The notes beneath the pieces are model-generated. The model worked only from the letters and a program-made list of their open reading frames with translations, had not been told where the DNA came from and made no database searches. 64,000 nucleotides of DNA from Iodobacter ciconiae. Lineage in GTDB: Bacteria > Pseudomonadota > Gammaproteobacteria > Burkholderiales > Chitinibacteraceae. Below, piece by piece: positions 1 to 9,221 of this stretch; position 1 is the stretch's first letter; each line of letters starts with the position of its first letter. Location: assembly GCF_003952345.1 (NCBI RefSeq), contig NZ_CP034433.1, forward strand, positions 2,480,001-2,544,000, in the 5' to 3' direction. Position numbers and translations under genes: made by a program.

Positions 1-2
1 GG

Positions 3-3000
3 GTTTTAACGTTACTGTTTGGCAAGCTGAACTGGCAGGCACCAGTTTGGTTTAAGAAGCTGGCACTATGGCTGAAGGCAGGCATCTGCTGGATGCGGGC
101 CAAGCCGAAGCAAGCAGGGATTGCGACGCTGGCTTTTGCCTTGATGGCAACGGGTGGAACAATGGGCTGGCGCTGGTATCAGGCTCAGCCCAAACCACAG
201 CGGGTAGGCTATGTGGTCACGGCCCCAGAGCTCACGCCTTATGATGAAAAAGACCGGCCGCAACCCTTGCCGCTGGTGGTGGAATTCAGCGAATCTGCCG
301 CTCCCCTCAAACAAATTGATAAACCCGCTGGCGATGGCGTGCAGCTATCCCCTGCTCTGGCCGGAAACTGGGCCTGGGAAGGCGATAGAAAACTGGTTTT
401 CTACCCCAAGGCCGACTGGCCAATTGATGCCGAATTTGAAGTCTCGCTCGCGAAGAAAAATCTCTTTGCCGAGAGCGTAAAGCTGGAGGAATACAGCTTT
501 GCTTTCAAGACCGCACCCTTTGCCGCCGACATGGCCGAATCGCGCTTTTACCAAGACCCACGGGATGCCAACCTTAAAAAGCTGGTTGCTACCTTACACT
601 TTAGCCATCCGGTAGACCCTGCCGGCATTCAGAAAAACATTAGTCTGAAGCTTGGCAGCGGAGTGAGCTTTCAAAGCGATAAAGTCCCTCCCTATTCAAT
701 CAGCTTTGATAAAACCAGGCTCAATGCCTTTATCCATTCCGCCCCGCTGACTGTTCCCAAAGAAGACAGCGATATTCTGCTGACCTTGGCAAAAGGTACC
801 AAAGCCGCACAGGGCGGCAATAAACTGGAAGCAGATTTAGACAGCAAAATCAGCGTACCCGGCCTCTACAGCCTGCGCTTTGATAATGTGCAGATGCTGC
901 TGGCTGATAATGAGCGCTACGAGCCGGAGCAGGTGGTAATGCTTAGCAGCAATGTGCCGGTTTCCGAAGCCGCGCTCAAAGGAAAAGTACGCGCCTGGCT
1001 GCTGCCGGAATACCCACCGAATACGCCTAAGGAAGATCAGCGCGGCGTGTATCAATGGGGTACCAGCCAGGTTGGGCAGGCAGTACTCACCAATGCCCTA
1101 GCGCTAAAATCGCTGCCGGGGGAGGAAGAATACGGCACGCAACATAGCTGGAAGTTCTCCGCCCCCGTTGGGCGCTCGGTGTTTTTACAAGTGGATGCCG
1201 GTGTGCAGGCCTTTGGTGGCTATCAGTCTGGCAAGGTGATGACACAGGTGTTTCAGGTGGCTCCTTACCCCAAGGCGGTCAAACTGCTATCCAATGGCGC
1301 GCTGCTTTCTGTGGCATCGGATAAAAAAGTAGCTTTTGTGGCGCGCGGCCTCAGCGGCGTTCGCATCGAAGTAGGCCGCTTGCTGCCAAATCAGCTGCAT
1401 CATTTAGTCGACCAAAATAATGGCAACTTTGCCAAACCAGAAATCGCCGATCAGTATTTAGACACCCTAGTCGAGCGCTTTACCGAAGAGCGCACCCTAC
1501 CCGCAACCGATCCCGGCAAGCCTTATTACGACAGCATTGATCTGACCCGCTATCTGGCCGATAAAACGGGCAACCGTCGTGGCGTGTTTATGCTGAAACT
1601 CACGCCTTTTGATCCTAAAGCGCCTAAAAACCGTGAAGACGAGCCCAGCGACAGCCGCTTTATTCTGGTTTCTGATTTAGGTGTGCTGGCTAAAACATCG
1701 GTGGACAATAGCAACGATGTGTTTGTGCAATCGATCTCCAGCGGCGAAGCCGTTGCTGCGGCCACAGTAGAGGTGATCGGCCGCAACGGGCAAACCGTGG
1801 CCAGCAGCCAGACCGATGCGCTGGGCCGCGCTCATTTTCCTGCACTTAAAGATTTAACGCGCGAAAAAGCGCCGCTGATGTATTTGGTGAAACAAGGTGA
1901 GGACGTATCATTCCTGCCCATCAACCGCTACGACAGACAGCTGAATCTGTCGCGCTTTGATATTGGCGGCGTAGCCAATGCCGTTTCAGCACAACAGCTC
2001 AGCAGCTTTGTGTTTTCAGACCGAGGCATGTACCGCCCCGGCGAAACCGCCCATATCCACAGCATTACCCGCACCGCCAACTGGGCAGGCTCTTTGGCAG
2101 GCCTGCCGCTGGAAATAGAAATCACCGATCCGCGCGGGCAGACGGTTAAAAAAGACAAAATCAAGCTATCTGCCAGCGGCTTTGACAGCGTTGATTTTGC
2201 CAGCAGCGAAACCTCGCCCAGCGGCGATTACCAAATTGGCGTTTATCTGCTCAAAGGCAAGGAACGTGGCGATCAGATCGGCAGTGGCAGCATCAAGATC
2301 AAAGAGTTCGAACCCGACCGCATGAAGGTCAACGCCACGCTGAGCAATGCGCCGGTGGAAGGCTGGATTAAACCCGAAGACATCAAGGCCAATGTAAAAG
2401 TGATGCACCTATTTGGCAGCCCGGCTGGTGGGCGGCGTGTAGAAGGCGAAATGATTTTAACGCCCAGCGTGCCAGCCTTTGCGGCCTTTGCCCAATATCG
2501 CTTCAGCGAAGCGGGCCAGTTGAAAGAACCATTCAGAGACGCGCTGCCATCGGCCACCAGCAACGATCAGGGGGACGCCGAGCTGACGCTGAATCTGGCG
2601 CGCTTTGCCCGCTCTACCTATCAGCTGCATTTAACTGCCCGTGCTTTTGAATCCGGCTCTGGCCGCAGTGTGGCGGCAGAAAGCGCCGTGCTGGTTTCAT
2701 CCGCCCCCTATTTAGTCGGGGTAAAAAGCGATGGCGAGCTGGGATATATCCAGCGCAATGCCAAACGTGCCGCGCACTGGCTGGCAATTGCGCCCAATTT
2801 AAAACCGATCGCCACAGAGCAGCTCACCCTCGGCTGGGTAGAGCGAAAATATGTTTCAGTGCTGGTGAAGCAACCCGATGAAACTTACAAATATCAATCG
2901 CGCAAAAAAGAAATAAACCGCGATAGCAAGCCGCTCAGCCTGCCCGCCAGCGGCAGCAATCTGACACTGCCTACCGCCGAACCGGGTGATTTTGCGCTGG

Positions 3001-5732
3001 TAGTCAGGGGGCCGGATGGCGCAGAGCTAAACCGTATCGAATACACCGTGGTAGGCGCGGCCAATATTGCCCGCTCCTTAGAGCGCAATACCGAGCTGCA
3101 GCTCACCTTAAATAAAAAAGACTACAAACCCGGCGACGAGATAGAGATCAATATCCGCGCGCCTTACACCGGCGCTGGGTTGATCACCATAGAGCGCGAT
3201 AAAGTCTATAGCCATGTTTGGTTTAAAGCAGACACAACCAGCTCGGTGCAAAAAATCACCCTACCTAAAGACTTTGAAGGCAATGGTTATATCTCGGTGC
3301 AATTTATCCGCAGCCCAAGCAGCGATGAAGTCTATATGAGCCCACTTTCCTACGGCGTAGTGCCTTTTGCGGTGAATTTAGACGCCAGACGCTTAGATGT
3401 AAAAATCGCCAACGCCAAAGAGGTAAAACCGGGGCAAAAACTGGAGCTTAAAGTATCCAGCAATCAAGAAGCCCGCGTGGTGGTGTTTGCGGTGGACGAA
3501 GGCATCTTGCAAGTGGCGCGATATAAAACGCCACAACCACTGGATTTTTTCTTCCAGAAACGCGCCTTAGATGTACGCACCAGCCAGATTCTGGACTTAA
3601 TCCTGCCGGAATTCTCGCGCCTGATGCAGGGTGCTGCGCCAGGCGGGGACGCTGCAGGGCTGCTTGGCAAACACCTTAATCCCTTTAAACGCAAACGCCA
3701 ACCGGCTGTGGCGTGGTGGTCGGGGCTGATCGATATGGGGCCTCAGGGCAAAACGCTGAGCTATACCGTGCCGGATACCTTTAACGGCAAATTGCGGCTG
3801 ATGGCCGTAGCGGTAACGGCGGATAAAATCGGCGTCTTTGAAGGCGGCACGCAGGTGCGTGGCGATTTAATCCTTAGCCCGAACGTGCCTTATGCACTGG
3901 CCCCCGGCGATGAATTTACCGTTAGCGTGGGCGTGTTTAATAATCTGCGCGCACCGGGCAAGGCCGCAGTGCAACTGAAGCTGGACGCCGATGCCGCCTT
4001 TACGCTGATCTCGCCAGCGCTACAAAACCTGAGCATAGACGGGCAGCGCGAGGCCAATGCAGAGTACCGCCTGAAAGCCAACGCAGTACTCGGCTCTGGC
4101 TCGCTGCGCTTTACGGCCAGCAGCGGTGGTAAGCAAGGCATAGCCCGAGACGCCGTCAGCATCCGCCCGGCCGTGCCTTATTCCACCAAGCTAACCGTCG
4201 GGCGATTTGATAAGAGTAGCGAAGAAGTCGCGTTGAGCCGTGTGCTGTTTAACGAGCATCGCAAAGTGATTGCTGGCGTGGCGGGTTCACCCTTGGTTTG
4301 GGCTCAGGGTTTGGCCAGCTTCCTGGATGGCTATGGCTATAGCTGCACCGAGCAGGTCATTAGCAAGGGCTTCCCCGCCCTGCTGCTCCCAAACTTGGAC
4401 AAAGCCAAAACGCAGGCAGCGTTTAGCAAGCTGATCCAGATTCTTGCCGAGCGGCAAAATGACGATGGCAGCTTTGGCCTCTGGGCCAGCAATCCTGATA
4501 TCTCGCGCTTTGCTTCGGTGTACGCCGTGCATTATCTGCTGGAAGCCTCAGAGCGCGGCCTGCCGGTCAGCCGCGATATGCTGGCCAGAAGCAATGCCTG
4601 GCTGGAGCAACTGGCCACCGGCAGCAGCCAGAATCTGGCCGAGGCCAGAGAGCGTGCCTACGCGATTTACCTTTTAAGCCGCCAGGGCACCATGACCAGC
4701 GGCATGATCGCCTCCTTGCAACAGGAGCTGGATGCGCATCATGCCAAGACCTGGCAGAAGGATCTGACCGCCGCCTACTTAGCCGCCAGCTACAAGCTGC
4801 TCAAACAAGATGCCCTGGCGAATAAACTATTTAAAGCCGTGCCGTGGCGCTTGATCGGCAAGAATAATCAGGCCGAAACCTATTACGACCCTACCGTGCA
4901 CGACGCCCAGCGCCTCTATTTGCTGGCCCGCCACTTTAAAGAGCAGCTGGGCAGCGTGTCGAATAGCGAGCTGAGCGAATTAGGCAAGGCCATCAGCAGC
5001 CAGAACTACCATTCCTTATCGGCTGCCTATTTGATGCTGGGTCTGGAAGCCTATAGCAGCAATGCAGGTACATTTACGCTGGCCGAGGTGGATAAGAATG
5101 GCAAGGTGACTGGTTTAGATATAAAACGGTTAGAAAACAGCGCAGCGCTATCTGCTAGCGCCAACCGTGTTCGCTTTGGCAAAGAAGGCGCTCTGCCCGG
5201 CTTTTATCTGCTCAGCGAATCGGGCTTTGATAAAACCCCGCCAAGTGCAGCCATTAAACAAGGCGTGGAAGTAATCCGTGAATACACGGATCTGGCCGGT
5301 AAAGTGATCGGCAAGGTGAAAATAGGCGAAGAGTTTTTAGTCCGCCTGCGTTTGCGCTCCGATCAGCCAGCATCACAAATGGCGATTGTCGAGCTGCTTC
5401 CCGGCGGCGTAGAAATCGTGCCATCGCCTAAGGAAGAAGCGCCAGAAGTGATCGAGGGCGAAGGCGAGGGAGACGGCGAAACGGTGCAACGCCCGGCATG
5501 GCAAGCGCCGCTGGGTGAAAAGCAATCCAACTGGCGGCCAGATTACCTCGATATGCGCGACGACAGAATCGTGCTCTACGGCGGCATCAGCAAAAACGCC
5601 GCCAGCTTCATCTACCGCCTGCGCGCCACCCACGCCGGCGTATTCACCAGCCCGGCACCTTACGCAGAAGGCATGTACAGCAAGCAGCAAGGCCGTGGCG
5701 TGGCCGGGAAGCTGGAGATTGTGAAGCCTTGA
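3..5732 (+). CDS. Alpha-2-macroglobulin family protein (5' end outside window)
   Basis: Large envelope-anchored bacterial alpha-2-macroglobulin, a class thought to trap and inhibit foreign proteases in the periplasm. Counting from the ATG at 93 (1879 residues), the thioester motif CTEQ is intact at residues 1418-1421, after several beta-rich macroglobulin domains; a Trp/Gly-rich alpha-helical thioester domain follows it. A hydrophobic segment near residues 9-20 looks like a signal anchor, with no lipobox cysteine. The frame is open for 30 further codons back to base 3 and these read like protein (hydrophobic, Trp- and Lys-rich, for example LFGKLNWQAPVWFKKL), so the real start is probably upstream of the window and the ATG at 93 is only the first in-frame Met. 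In enterobacteria this family sits beside pbpC, and pbpC lies two genes downstream here. The family call is secure; the start is not. Confidence 0.93.
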   Translation, partial: VLTLLFGKLNWQAPVWFKKLALWLKAGICWMRAKPKQAGIATLAFALMATGGTMGWRWYQAQPKPQRVGYVVTAPELTPYDEKDRPQPLPLVVEFSESAAPLKQIDKPAGDGVQLSPALAGNWAWEGDRKLVFYPKADWPIDAEFEVSLAKKNLFAESVKLEEYSFAFKTAPFAADMAESRFYQDPRDANLKKLVATLHFSHPVDPAGIQKNISLKLGSGVSFQSDKVPPYSISFDKTRLNAFIHSAPLTVPKEDSDILLTLAKGTKAAQGGNKLEADLDSKISVPGLYSLRFDNVQMLLADNERYEPEQVVMLSSNVPVSEAALKGKVRAWLLPEYPPNTPKEDQRGVYQWGTSQVGQAVLTNALALKSLPGEEEYGTQHSWKFSAPVGRSVFLQVDAGVQAFGGYQSGKVMTQVFQVAPYPKAVKLLSNGALLSVASDKKVAFVARGLSGVRIEVGRLLPNQLHHLVDQNNGNFAKPEIADQYLDTLVERFTEERTLPATDPGKPYYDSIDLTRYLADKTGNRRGVFMLKLTPFDPKAPKNREDEPSDSRFILVSDLGVLAKTSVDNSNDVFVQSISSGEAVAAATVEVIGRNGQTVASSQTDALGRAHFPALKDLTREKAPLMYLVKQGEDVSFLPINRYDRQLNLSRFDIGGVANAVSAQQLSSFVFSDRGMYRPGETAHIHSITRTANWAGSLAGLPLEIEITDPRGQTVKKDKIKLSASGFDSVDFASSETSPSGDYQIGVYLLKGKERGDQIGSGSIKIKEFEPDRMKVNATLSNAPVEGWIKPEDIKANVKVMHLFGSPAGGRRVEGEMILTPSVPAFAAFAQYRFSEAGQLKEPFRDALPSATSNDQGDAELTLNLARFARSTYQLHLTARAFESGSGRSVAAESAVLVSSAPYLVGVKSDGELGYIQRNAKRAAHWLAIAPNLKPIATEQLTLGWVERKYVSVLVKQPDETYKYQSRKKEINRDSKPLSLPASGSNLTLPTAEPGDFALVVRGPDGAELNRIEYTVVGAANIARSLERNTELQLTLNKKDYKPGDEIEINIRAPYTGAGLITIERDKVYSHVWFKADTTSSVQKITLPKDFEGNGYISVQFIRSPSSDEVYMSPLSYGVVPFAVNLDARRLDVKIANAKEVKPGQKLELKVSSNQEARVVVFAVDEGILQVARYKTPQPLDFFFQKRALDVRTSQILDLILPEFSRLMQGAAPGGDAAGLLGKHLNPFKRKRQPAVAWWSGLIDMGPQGKTLSYTVPDTFNGKLRLMAVAVTADKIGVFEGGTQVRGDLILSPNVPYALAPGDEFTVSVGVFNNLRAPGKAAVQLKLDADAAFTLISPALQNLSIDGQREANAEYRLKANAVLGSGSLRFTASSGGKQGIARDAVSIRPAVPYSTKLTVGRFDKSSEEVALSRVLFNEHRKVIAGVAGSPLVWAQGLASFLDGYGYSCTEQVISKGFPALLLPNLDKAKTQAAFSKLIQILAERQNDDGSFGLWASNPDISRFASVYAVHYLLEASERGLPVSRDMLARSNAWLEQLATGSSQNLAEARERAYAIYLLSRQGTMTSGMIASLQQELDAHHAKTWQKDLTAAYLAASYKLLKQDALANKLFKAVPWRLIGKNNQAETYYDPTVHDAQRLYLLARHFKEQLGSVSNSELSELGKAISSQNYHSLSAAYLMLGLEAYSSNAGTFTLAEVDKNGKVTGLDIKRLENSAALSASANRVRFGKEGALPGFYLLSESGFDKTPPSAAIKQGVEVIREYTDLAGKVIGKVKIGEEFLVRLRLRSDQPASQMAIVELLPGGVEIVPSPKEEAPEVIEGEGEGDGETVQRPAWQAPLGEKQSNWRPDYLDMRDDRIVLYGGISKNAASFIYRLRATHAGVFTSPAPYAEGMYSKQQGRGVAGKLEIVKP

Positions 5733-5747
5733 TATGGGTGAATCGGG

Positions 5748-5799
5748 AGCAGAGAGTGGGGAGTTTGATCTCCTACTCTCTACTCCCCACTCCCCTGCT
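5748..5799. repeat. Intergenic imperfect palindrome
   Basis: A perfect 10-bp inverted repeat, AGTGGGGAGT at 5755-5764 and its complement at 5782-5791, lies between the macroglobulin stop and yigZ. A short outer arm (AGCAG at 5748-5752, CTGCT at 5795-5799) extends it. There is no T-tract, so it looks more like a REP-type intergenic element than a terminator. Confidence 0.5.
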
Positions 5800-5813
5800 G
5801 TTAAAATGCCCCC

Positions 5814-6404
5814 ATGACTACATCCCTTGCCACTGCTGTTTCCGCAGAAATCATCATTAAAAAAAGCCGCTTTATTGCGCATATCCACCCCGTAAGCGGA
5901 CGCGCTGAGGCATTGGCGCTGGTCGATGGATACTGGAAGCAACACCCCGAGGCGCGGCATGTTTGCTGGGCTTTGCTGGCAGGAGGGGAATCGGGGATGA
6001 ATGACGATGGCGAGCCATCGGGCACGGCAGCCAAGCCGATGATGAATGTCTTGCAGCACAAACATTTAGAAGGCGTATTAGGCGTGGTGGTGCGCTATTT
6101 TGGCGGCATCAAGCTGGGCGCGGGCGGGCTCACCCGTGCTTACACCGACGCCATCGCCACCGCACTGCTTGATGCCGAATACATCGTCAGCGTGCCCCAG
6201 AATAATATTGAAATCGCCCTGCCCTTTGCCGACGAAGGCCGCATCCGCCGCTTTGTAGCCCAAAACGAAGGACTCGTTTTAGGCGTGCACTACAGCAATA
6301 TCGAAGCCTATTTACAACTGCAACTCGCCCAGGACAAAACCACAGCGCAGCTAGAAGAAATCAATAATCTATGCGCCGGGCAGGTTCGAGTTACGAGCTC
6401 CTAA
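5814..6404 (+). CDS. yigZ: YigZ/IMPACT family protein
   Basis: 196-residue member of the YigZ/IMPACT (UPF0029) family, conserved proteins with an N-terminal RNase PH-like fold and a small ferredoxin-like C-terminal domain; the molecular role in bacteria is not settled. The family signature is clear: DDGEPSGTAAKP around residues 65-76, followed by VVVRYFGGIKLGAGGLTRAY. The length is typical for the family (about 200). It starts at the ATG at 5814, 82 bp after the macroglobulin gene and beyond a palindromic element, so it is probably transcribed separately. It interrupts what is often an adjacent macroglobulin/pbpC pair. Confidence 0.93.
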   Translation: MTTSLATAVSAEIIIKKSRFIAHIHPVSGRAEALALVDGYWKQHPEARHVCWALLAGGESGMNDDGEPSGTAAKPMMNVLQHKHLEGVLGVVVRYFGGIKLGAGGLTRAYTDAIATALLDAEYIVSVPQNNIEIALPFADEGRIRRFVAQNEGLVLGVHYSNIEAYLQLQLAQDKTTAQLEEINNLCAGQVRVTSS

Positions 6405-6429
6405 TTTACAAGTTAAATGCAAAAAGTTC

Positions 6430-6475
6430 TGTAGACACAAAGGGTGCCGAGAACACAGAGCACACGGAAAAAAAC
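6430..6475. repeat. Degenerate copy of a dispersed ACACGGAG-type repeat
   Basis: Bases around GAGAACACAGAGCACACGGA resemble the core (GGGCACAGAGAACACGGAG) of palindromic elements found at 60152-60394 and 61801-61926 in this window. The resemblance is partial and this may be a decayed copy. Confidence 0.35.
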
Positions 6476-6511
6476 CAAATTTTAAACCATGCATTCAGCC
6501 CTTCGAATGGC

Positions 6512-6579
6512 GGCCCCGCGGTGGCTACCGCTCCTAAATCAACGTGCCAAAGGCACTAAAAAGGCCTTTTTGGCTTTGC
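6512..6579 (+). repeat. Dispersed intergenic repeat, copy A
   Basis: About 68 bp that recur in inverse orientation at 32177-32245. Both copies share CCGCGGTGGCTACCGCTCC at one end and GTGCC..AGGCACTAAAAAGG in the middle, which itself forms a small hairpin (GTGCC/GGCAC). It lies upstream of pbpC. Both copies are intergenic, which fits a dispersed non-coding repeat family. Confidence 0.6.
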
Positions 6580-6625
6580 ATCATAAGATCTACAAACCTT
6601 AGGTTTTTAAAGCAGGAATCCCCGC

Positions 6626-8899
6626 TTGTTGAAACATCGCCTCTTCAAACGCTTCATCCTTGCCCTGCTGATCCTCAGCCCGCTGGTGTTGATACGCCTG
6701 TGGCCGCATGAATCGCTGGCTGTTGCGGGGTCGACGGCGGTGCTGGCGCAAGATGGCAAGTTGCTACGGCTCACCCTTGCCCCCGATCAGCGCTACCGCC
6801 TGTGGTTGCCGCTGGAAGATTTTTCCCCCACGCTAATAGACGCGCTTAAATTGCAGGAAGACCGCTGGTTTTACTACCATCCCGGCATTAACCCCATCTC
6901 GCTGCTTCGCGCCATCACGGCCACTTATGGCGGCGGGGCCAGGCAAGGTGCTTCTACGCTGACCATGCAATTGGCGCGGCTTAAATATCGGCTCAATACC
7001 AAAAGCCCCAGCGGCAAGCTCAGGCAAATTGGCCAGGCGCTATGGCTGGAAGCGCGTTATAGCAAGCACGATATTTTAGAAGCCTATTTAAACCTCGCCC
7101 CCTACGGCAGAAATATTGAAGGCGCGGCAGCGGCCAGCCTTAGCTACTTTGGCAAGCCCGCCAAAGCACTTACCCTGCCGGAAAGCCTTACGCTGGCGGT
7201 GATTCCGCAGCAGCCTAATCAGCGTTTGGGCAGCGGCGCATCGCTTACCGATGCCCGCCAGCGGCTGTGGCAGCGCTGGCAACAACGCTACACCGTTAGC
7301 CCACAGCAAATCCGCCTGATGACCCTGCCGCTGCCGGTAAGGCGCCTTGAGCAGCTGCCGTTTCGTGCGCCGCACTGGGTTGAGCAAAGGCTGGCCGATA
7401 AGCCAGAGCAAAGCACGCTGAACACCACGCTTGATTTGCAACTACAAACCCTGCTGGAAAAACAAATCCGCCAGTACCTGGCGCAAAGCAGCACGCGCGG
7501 CATTGTGAACGCCAGCGCCATGCTGGTCGATACACGCGATCAATCGGTACGCGCTTTGGTCGGCTCGGCGGATTATTTCAACGCCAGCATTGCTGGGCAA
7601 GTGAATGGCACCGAAGCCAAACGCTCCCCGGGCTCCACCTTAAAGCCGTTCATTTACGCGCTGGGGCTGGATCAGGGCGTGATACACCCGCAGAGTATTT
7701 TGCGCGACACGCCCAGTGCCTTTGGCCCCTATCAGCCGGAAAACTTCGACGGGCGCTTTGTTGGCCCGCTTAGCGCCACCGAAGCGCTGATCAAAAGCCG
7801 CAATATCCCCGCCGTGTGGCTGGCCAGCCAGCTTAAAAACCCCAGCTTTTACGATTTTTTACGACTGGCAGGGATAGCCAGGCTGAAATCGGAGAATCAC
7901 TACGGGCTGGCGCTGGTGCTGGGCGGCGGAGAAGTCAGCATGGTCGAGCTGGCAGGGCTTTACACCATGCTGATGAATGATGGCCGCTTAAAGCCGCTGC
8001 GCTACCTGAAAGACAGTCCTAAGCCCCGCGGCGAAGTCTTGCTAAGCCCCGAAGCCAGCTGGCTGGCGCTGGATATGCTGAGCAAAAATCCTCGGCCCGA
8101 TGGCGGCAGCAATGCCTGGCCGGTGGCATTTAAAACCGGCACCTCTTGGGGCTTTCGCGATGCCTGGACAGCAGGCGTGGTTGGCCCCTATGTGCTGGTG
8201 GTCTGGCTAGGCAATTTTGATGGACAAGGCAATCCGGCCCTCATCGGCCTGGAAGCCGCAGCGCCGCTGTTTTTTCGCATCAGCGATGCACTGGCCCTTG
8301 CAAAACCCGCCGATAAACCACTGCCCCGCAGCACGCCTATGGGGCTGAAACGCATCAATATCTGCACCGCCAGTGGCGATTTACCCAATGCTTATTGCCC
8401 GCAGCAAAGCAGCACCTGGTTTATCCCCGGCAAATCCCCGATCCGCGTCAGCACCCTGCATCAGCCGGTACACATTGATACCCGCAGCGGCCTCGCCGTC
8501 TGCCCGCCTTACGATCCTGCCTATACAAAAACAGAAGTGTTTGAATTCTGGAGCAGCGATATGGCAAGGCTATTTAAAGAAGCAGGTGTCCCCCGCCGCA
8601 CGCCGCCGCATATCGATTGCAGCGGCATGGCCAGCCTTGGCGAAGCGCCCAAAATCAGCTCGCCCTTGAGCGGCCTAAGCTACACCCTGCGTCTATCCAA
8701 ACCCGAAGAAACCATTGCCCTGCAAGCCGCAGCCAGCAGCGAGCAGCTTTACTGGTTTGATAATCAGATATATCTGGGCAACGCCAAAACCAACGGCATC
8801 GCATGGCGGCCACAGGCGGGCGGCTGGCACCAGCTTAGCGTGGTGGACGATCAGGGCAGAAGTGACAGCAGGCAGGTGATGGTGGAGTTGTTGCCTTAG
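6626..8899 (+). CDS. pbpC: Penicillin-binding protein 1C (bifunctional transglycosylase/transpeptidase)
   Basis: 757-residue class A PBP of the PbpC type that polymerises lipid II and cross-links peptidoglycan at the inner membrane. After an N-terminal membrane segment (residues about 8-24) comes the GT51 domain with EDRWFYYHPG (catalytic Glu78) and GASTLTMQLARL (108-119). The transpeptidase has the nucleophile motif S337-T-L-K340, S391-R-N393 and K503-T-G505. A C-terminal beta domain of about 170 residues matches the PbpC C-terminal extension. The start is the TTG at 6626: an in-frame TAA lies at 6608-6610 and no ATG follows in the plausible range, with a weak AGGA about 10 bases upstream. 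The macroglobulin gene two places upstream is its usual functional partner in other bacteria. Confidence 0.95.
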   Translation: MLKHRLFKRFILALLILSPLVLIRLWPHESLAVAGSTAVLAQDGKLLRLTLAPDQRYRLWLPLEDFSPTLIDALKLQEDRWFYYHPGINPISLLRAITATYGGGARQGASTLTMQLARLKYRLNTKSPSGKLRQIGQALWLEARYSKHDILEAYLNLAPYGRNIEGAAAASLSYFGKPAKALTLPESLTLAVIPQQPNQRLGSGASLTDARQRLWQRWQQRYTVSPQQIRLMTLPLPVRRLEQLPFRAPHWVEQRLADKPEQSTLNTTLDLQLQTLLEKQIRQYLAQSSTRGIVNASAMLVDTRDQSVRALVGSADYFNASIAGQVNGTEAKRSPGSTLKPFIYALGLDQGVIHPQSILRDTPSAFGPYQPENFDGRFVGPLSATEALIKSRNIPAVWLASQLKNPSFYDFLRLAGIARLKSENHYGLALVLGGGEVSMVELAGLYTMLMNDGRLKPLRYLKDSPKPRGEVLLSPEASWLALDMLSKNPRPDGGSNAWPVAFKTGTSWGFRDAWTAGVVGPYVLVVWLGNFDGQGNPALIGLEAAAPLFFRISDALALAKPADKPLPRSTPMGLKRINICTASGDLPNAYCPQQSSTWFIPGKSPIRVSTLHQPVHIDTRSGLAVCPPYDPAYTKTEVFEFWSSDMARLFKEAGVPRRTPPHIDCSGMASLGEAPKISSPLSGLSYTLRLSKPEETIALQAAASSEQLYWFDNQIYLGNAKTNGIAWRPQAGGWHQLSVVDDQGRSDSRQVMVELLP

Positions 8900-8956
8900 G
8901 CCATGGTTTTGCGCCCAAACAAGCATTTGCTTAAGTCCATTTCATAGCAAAAACTT

Positions 8957-9123
8957 AGGGTGTAATAAGTCTGAAGCCGTAGGCATTGCGCCGTGTTTGC
9001 CAAACCCAGATTGGGTGAAGGTCACGGTCGCTAAATTGCTAAATGAGAACGCCGAATTACATCTTGTGAAATCGAGCAAGATGGTGCAATGCGTCTGGAA
9101 AAACATCAGACTTATTGCACCCT
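8957..9123. repeat. MITE-like element with 18-bp terminal inverted repeats
   Basis: The left end AGGGTGTAATAAGTCTGA (8957-8974) and right end TCAGACTTATTGCACCCT (9106-9123) are inverted repeats matching at 17 of 18 positions. Inner segments (GGCATTGCGCCGTG on the left, GGTGCAATGCG on the right) extend the imperfect symmetry. The roughly 167-bp unit has no coding capacity and fills most of the 322-bp gap between pbpC and the AT-rich CBS gene. No target duplication was recognised. Confidence 0.6.
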
Positions 9124-9221
9124 ACAAAATCATGCATCTTACGGTCTTGGGATTGATTAATTTTCTAGACAGCTAGCTTACAAAAGGGCACACTTCAATA
9201 TGCTTTTTTTGGTGTTAAAAA

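Noticed and set aside
5373..6065. 230-codon open frame on the minus strand opposite the macroglobulin end and yigZ
   Set aside because: It lies antisense to two well-supported genes, spans their gap and palindrome, and has no family resemblance.
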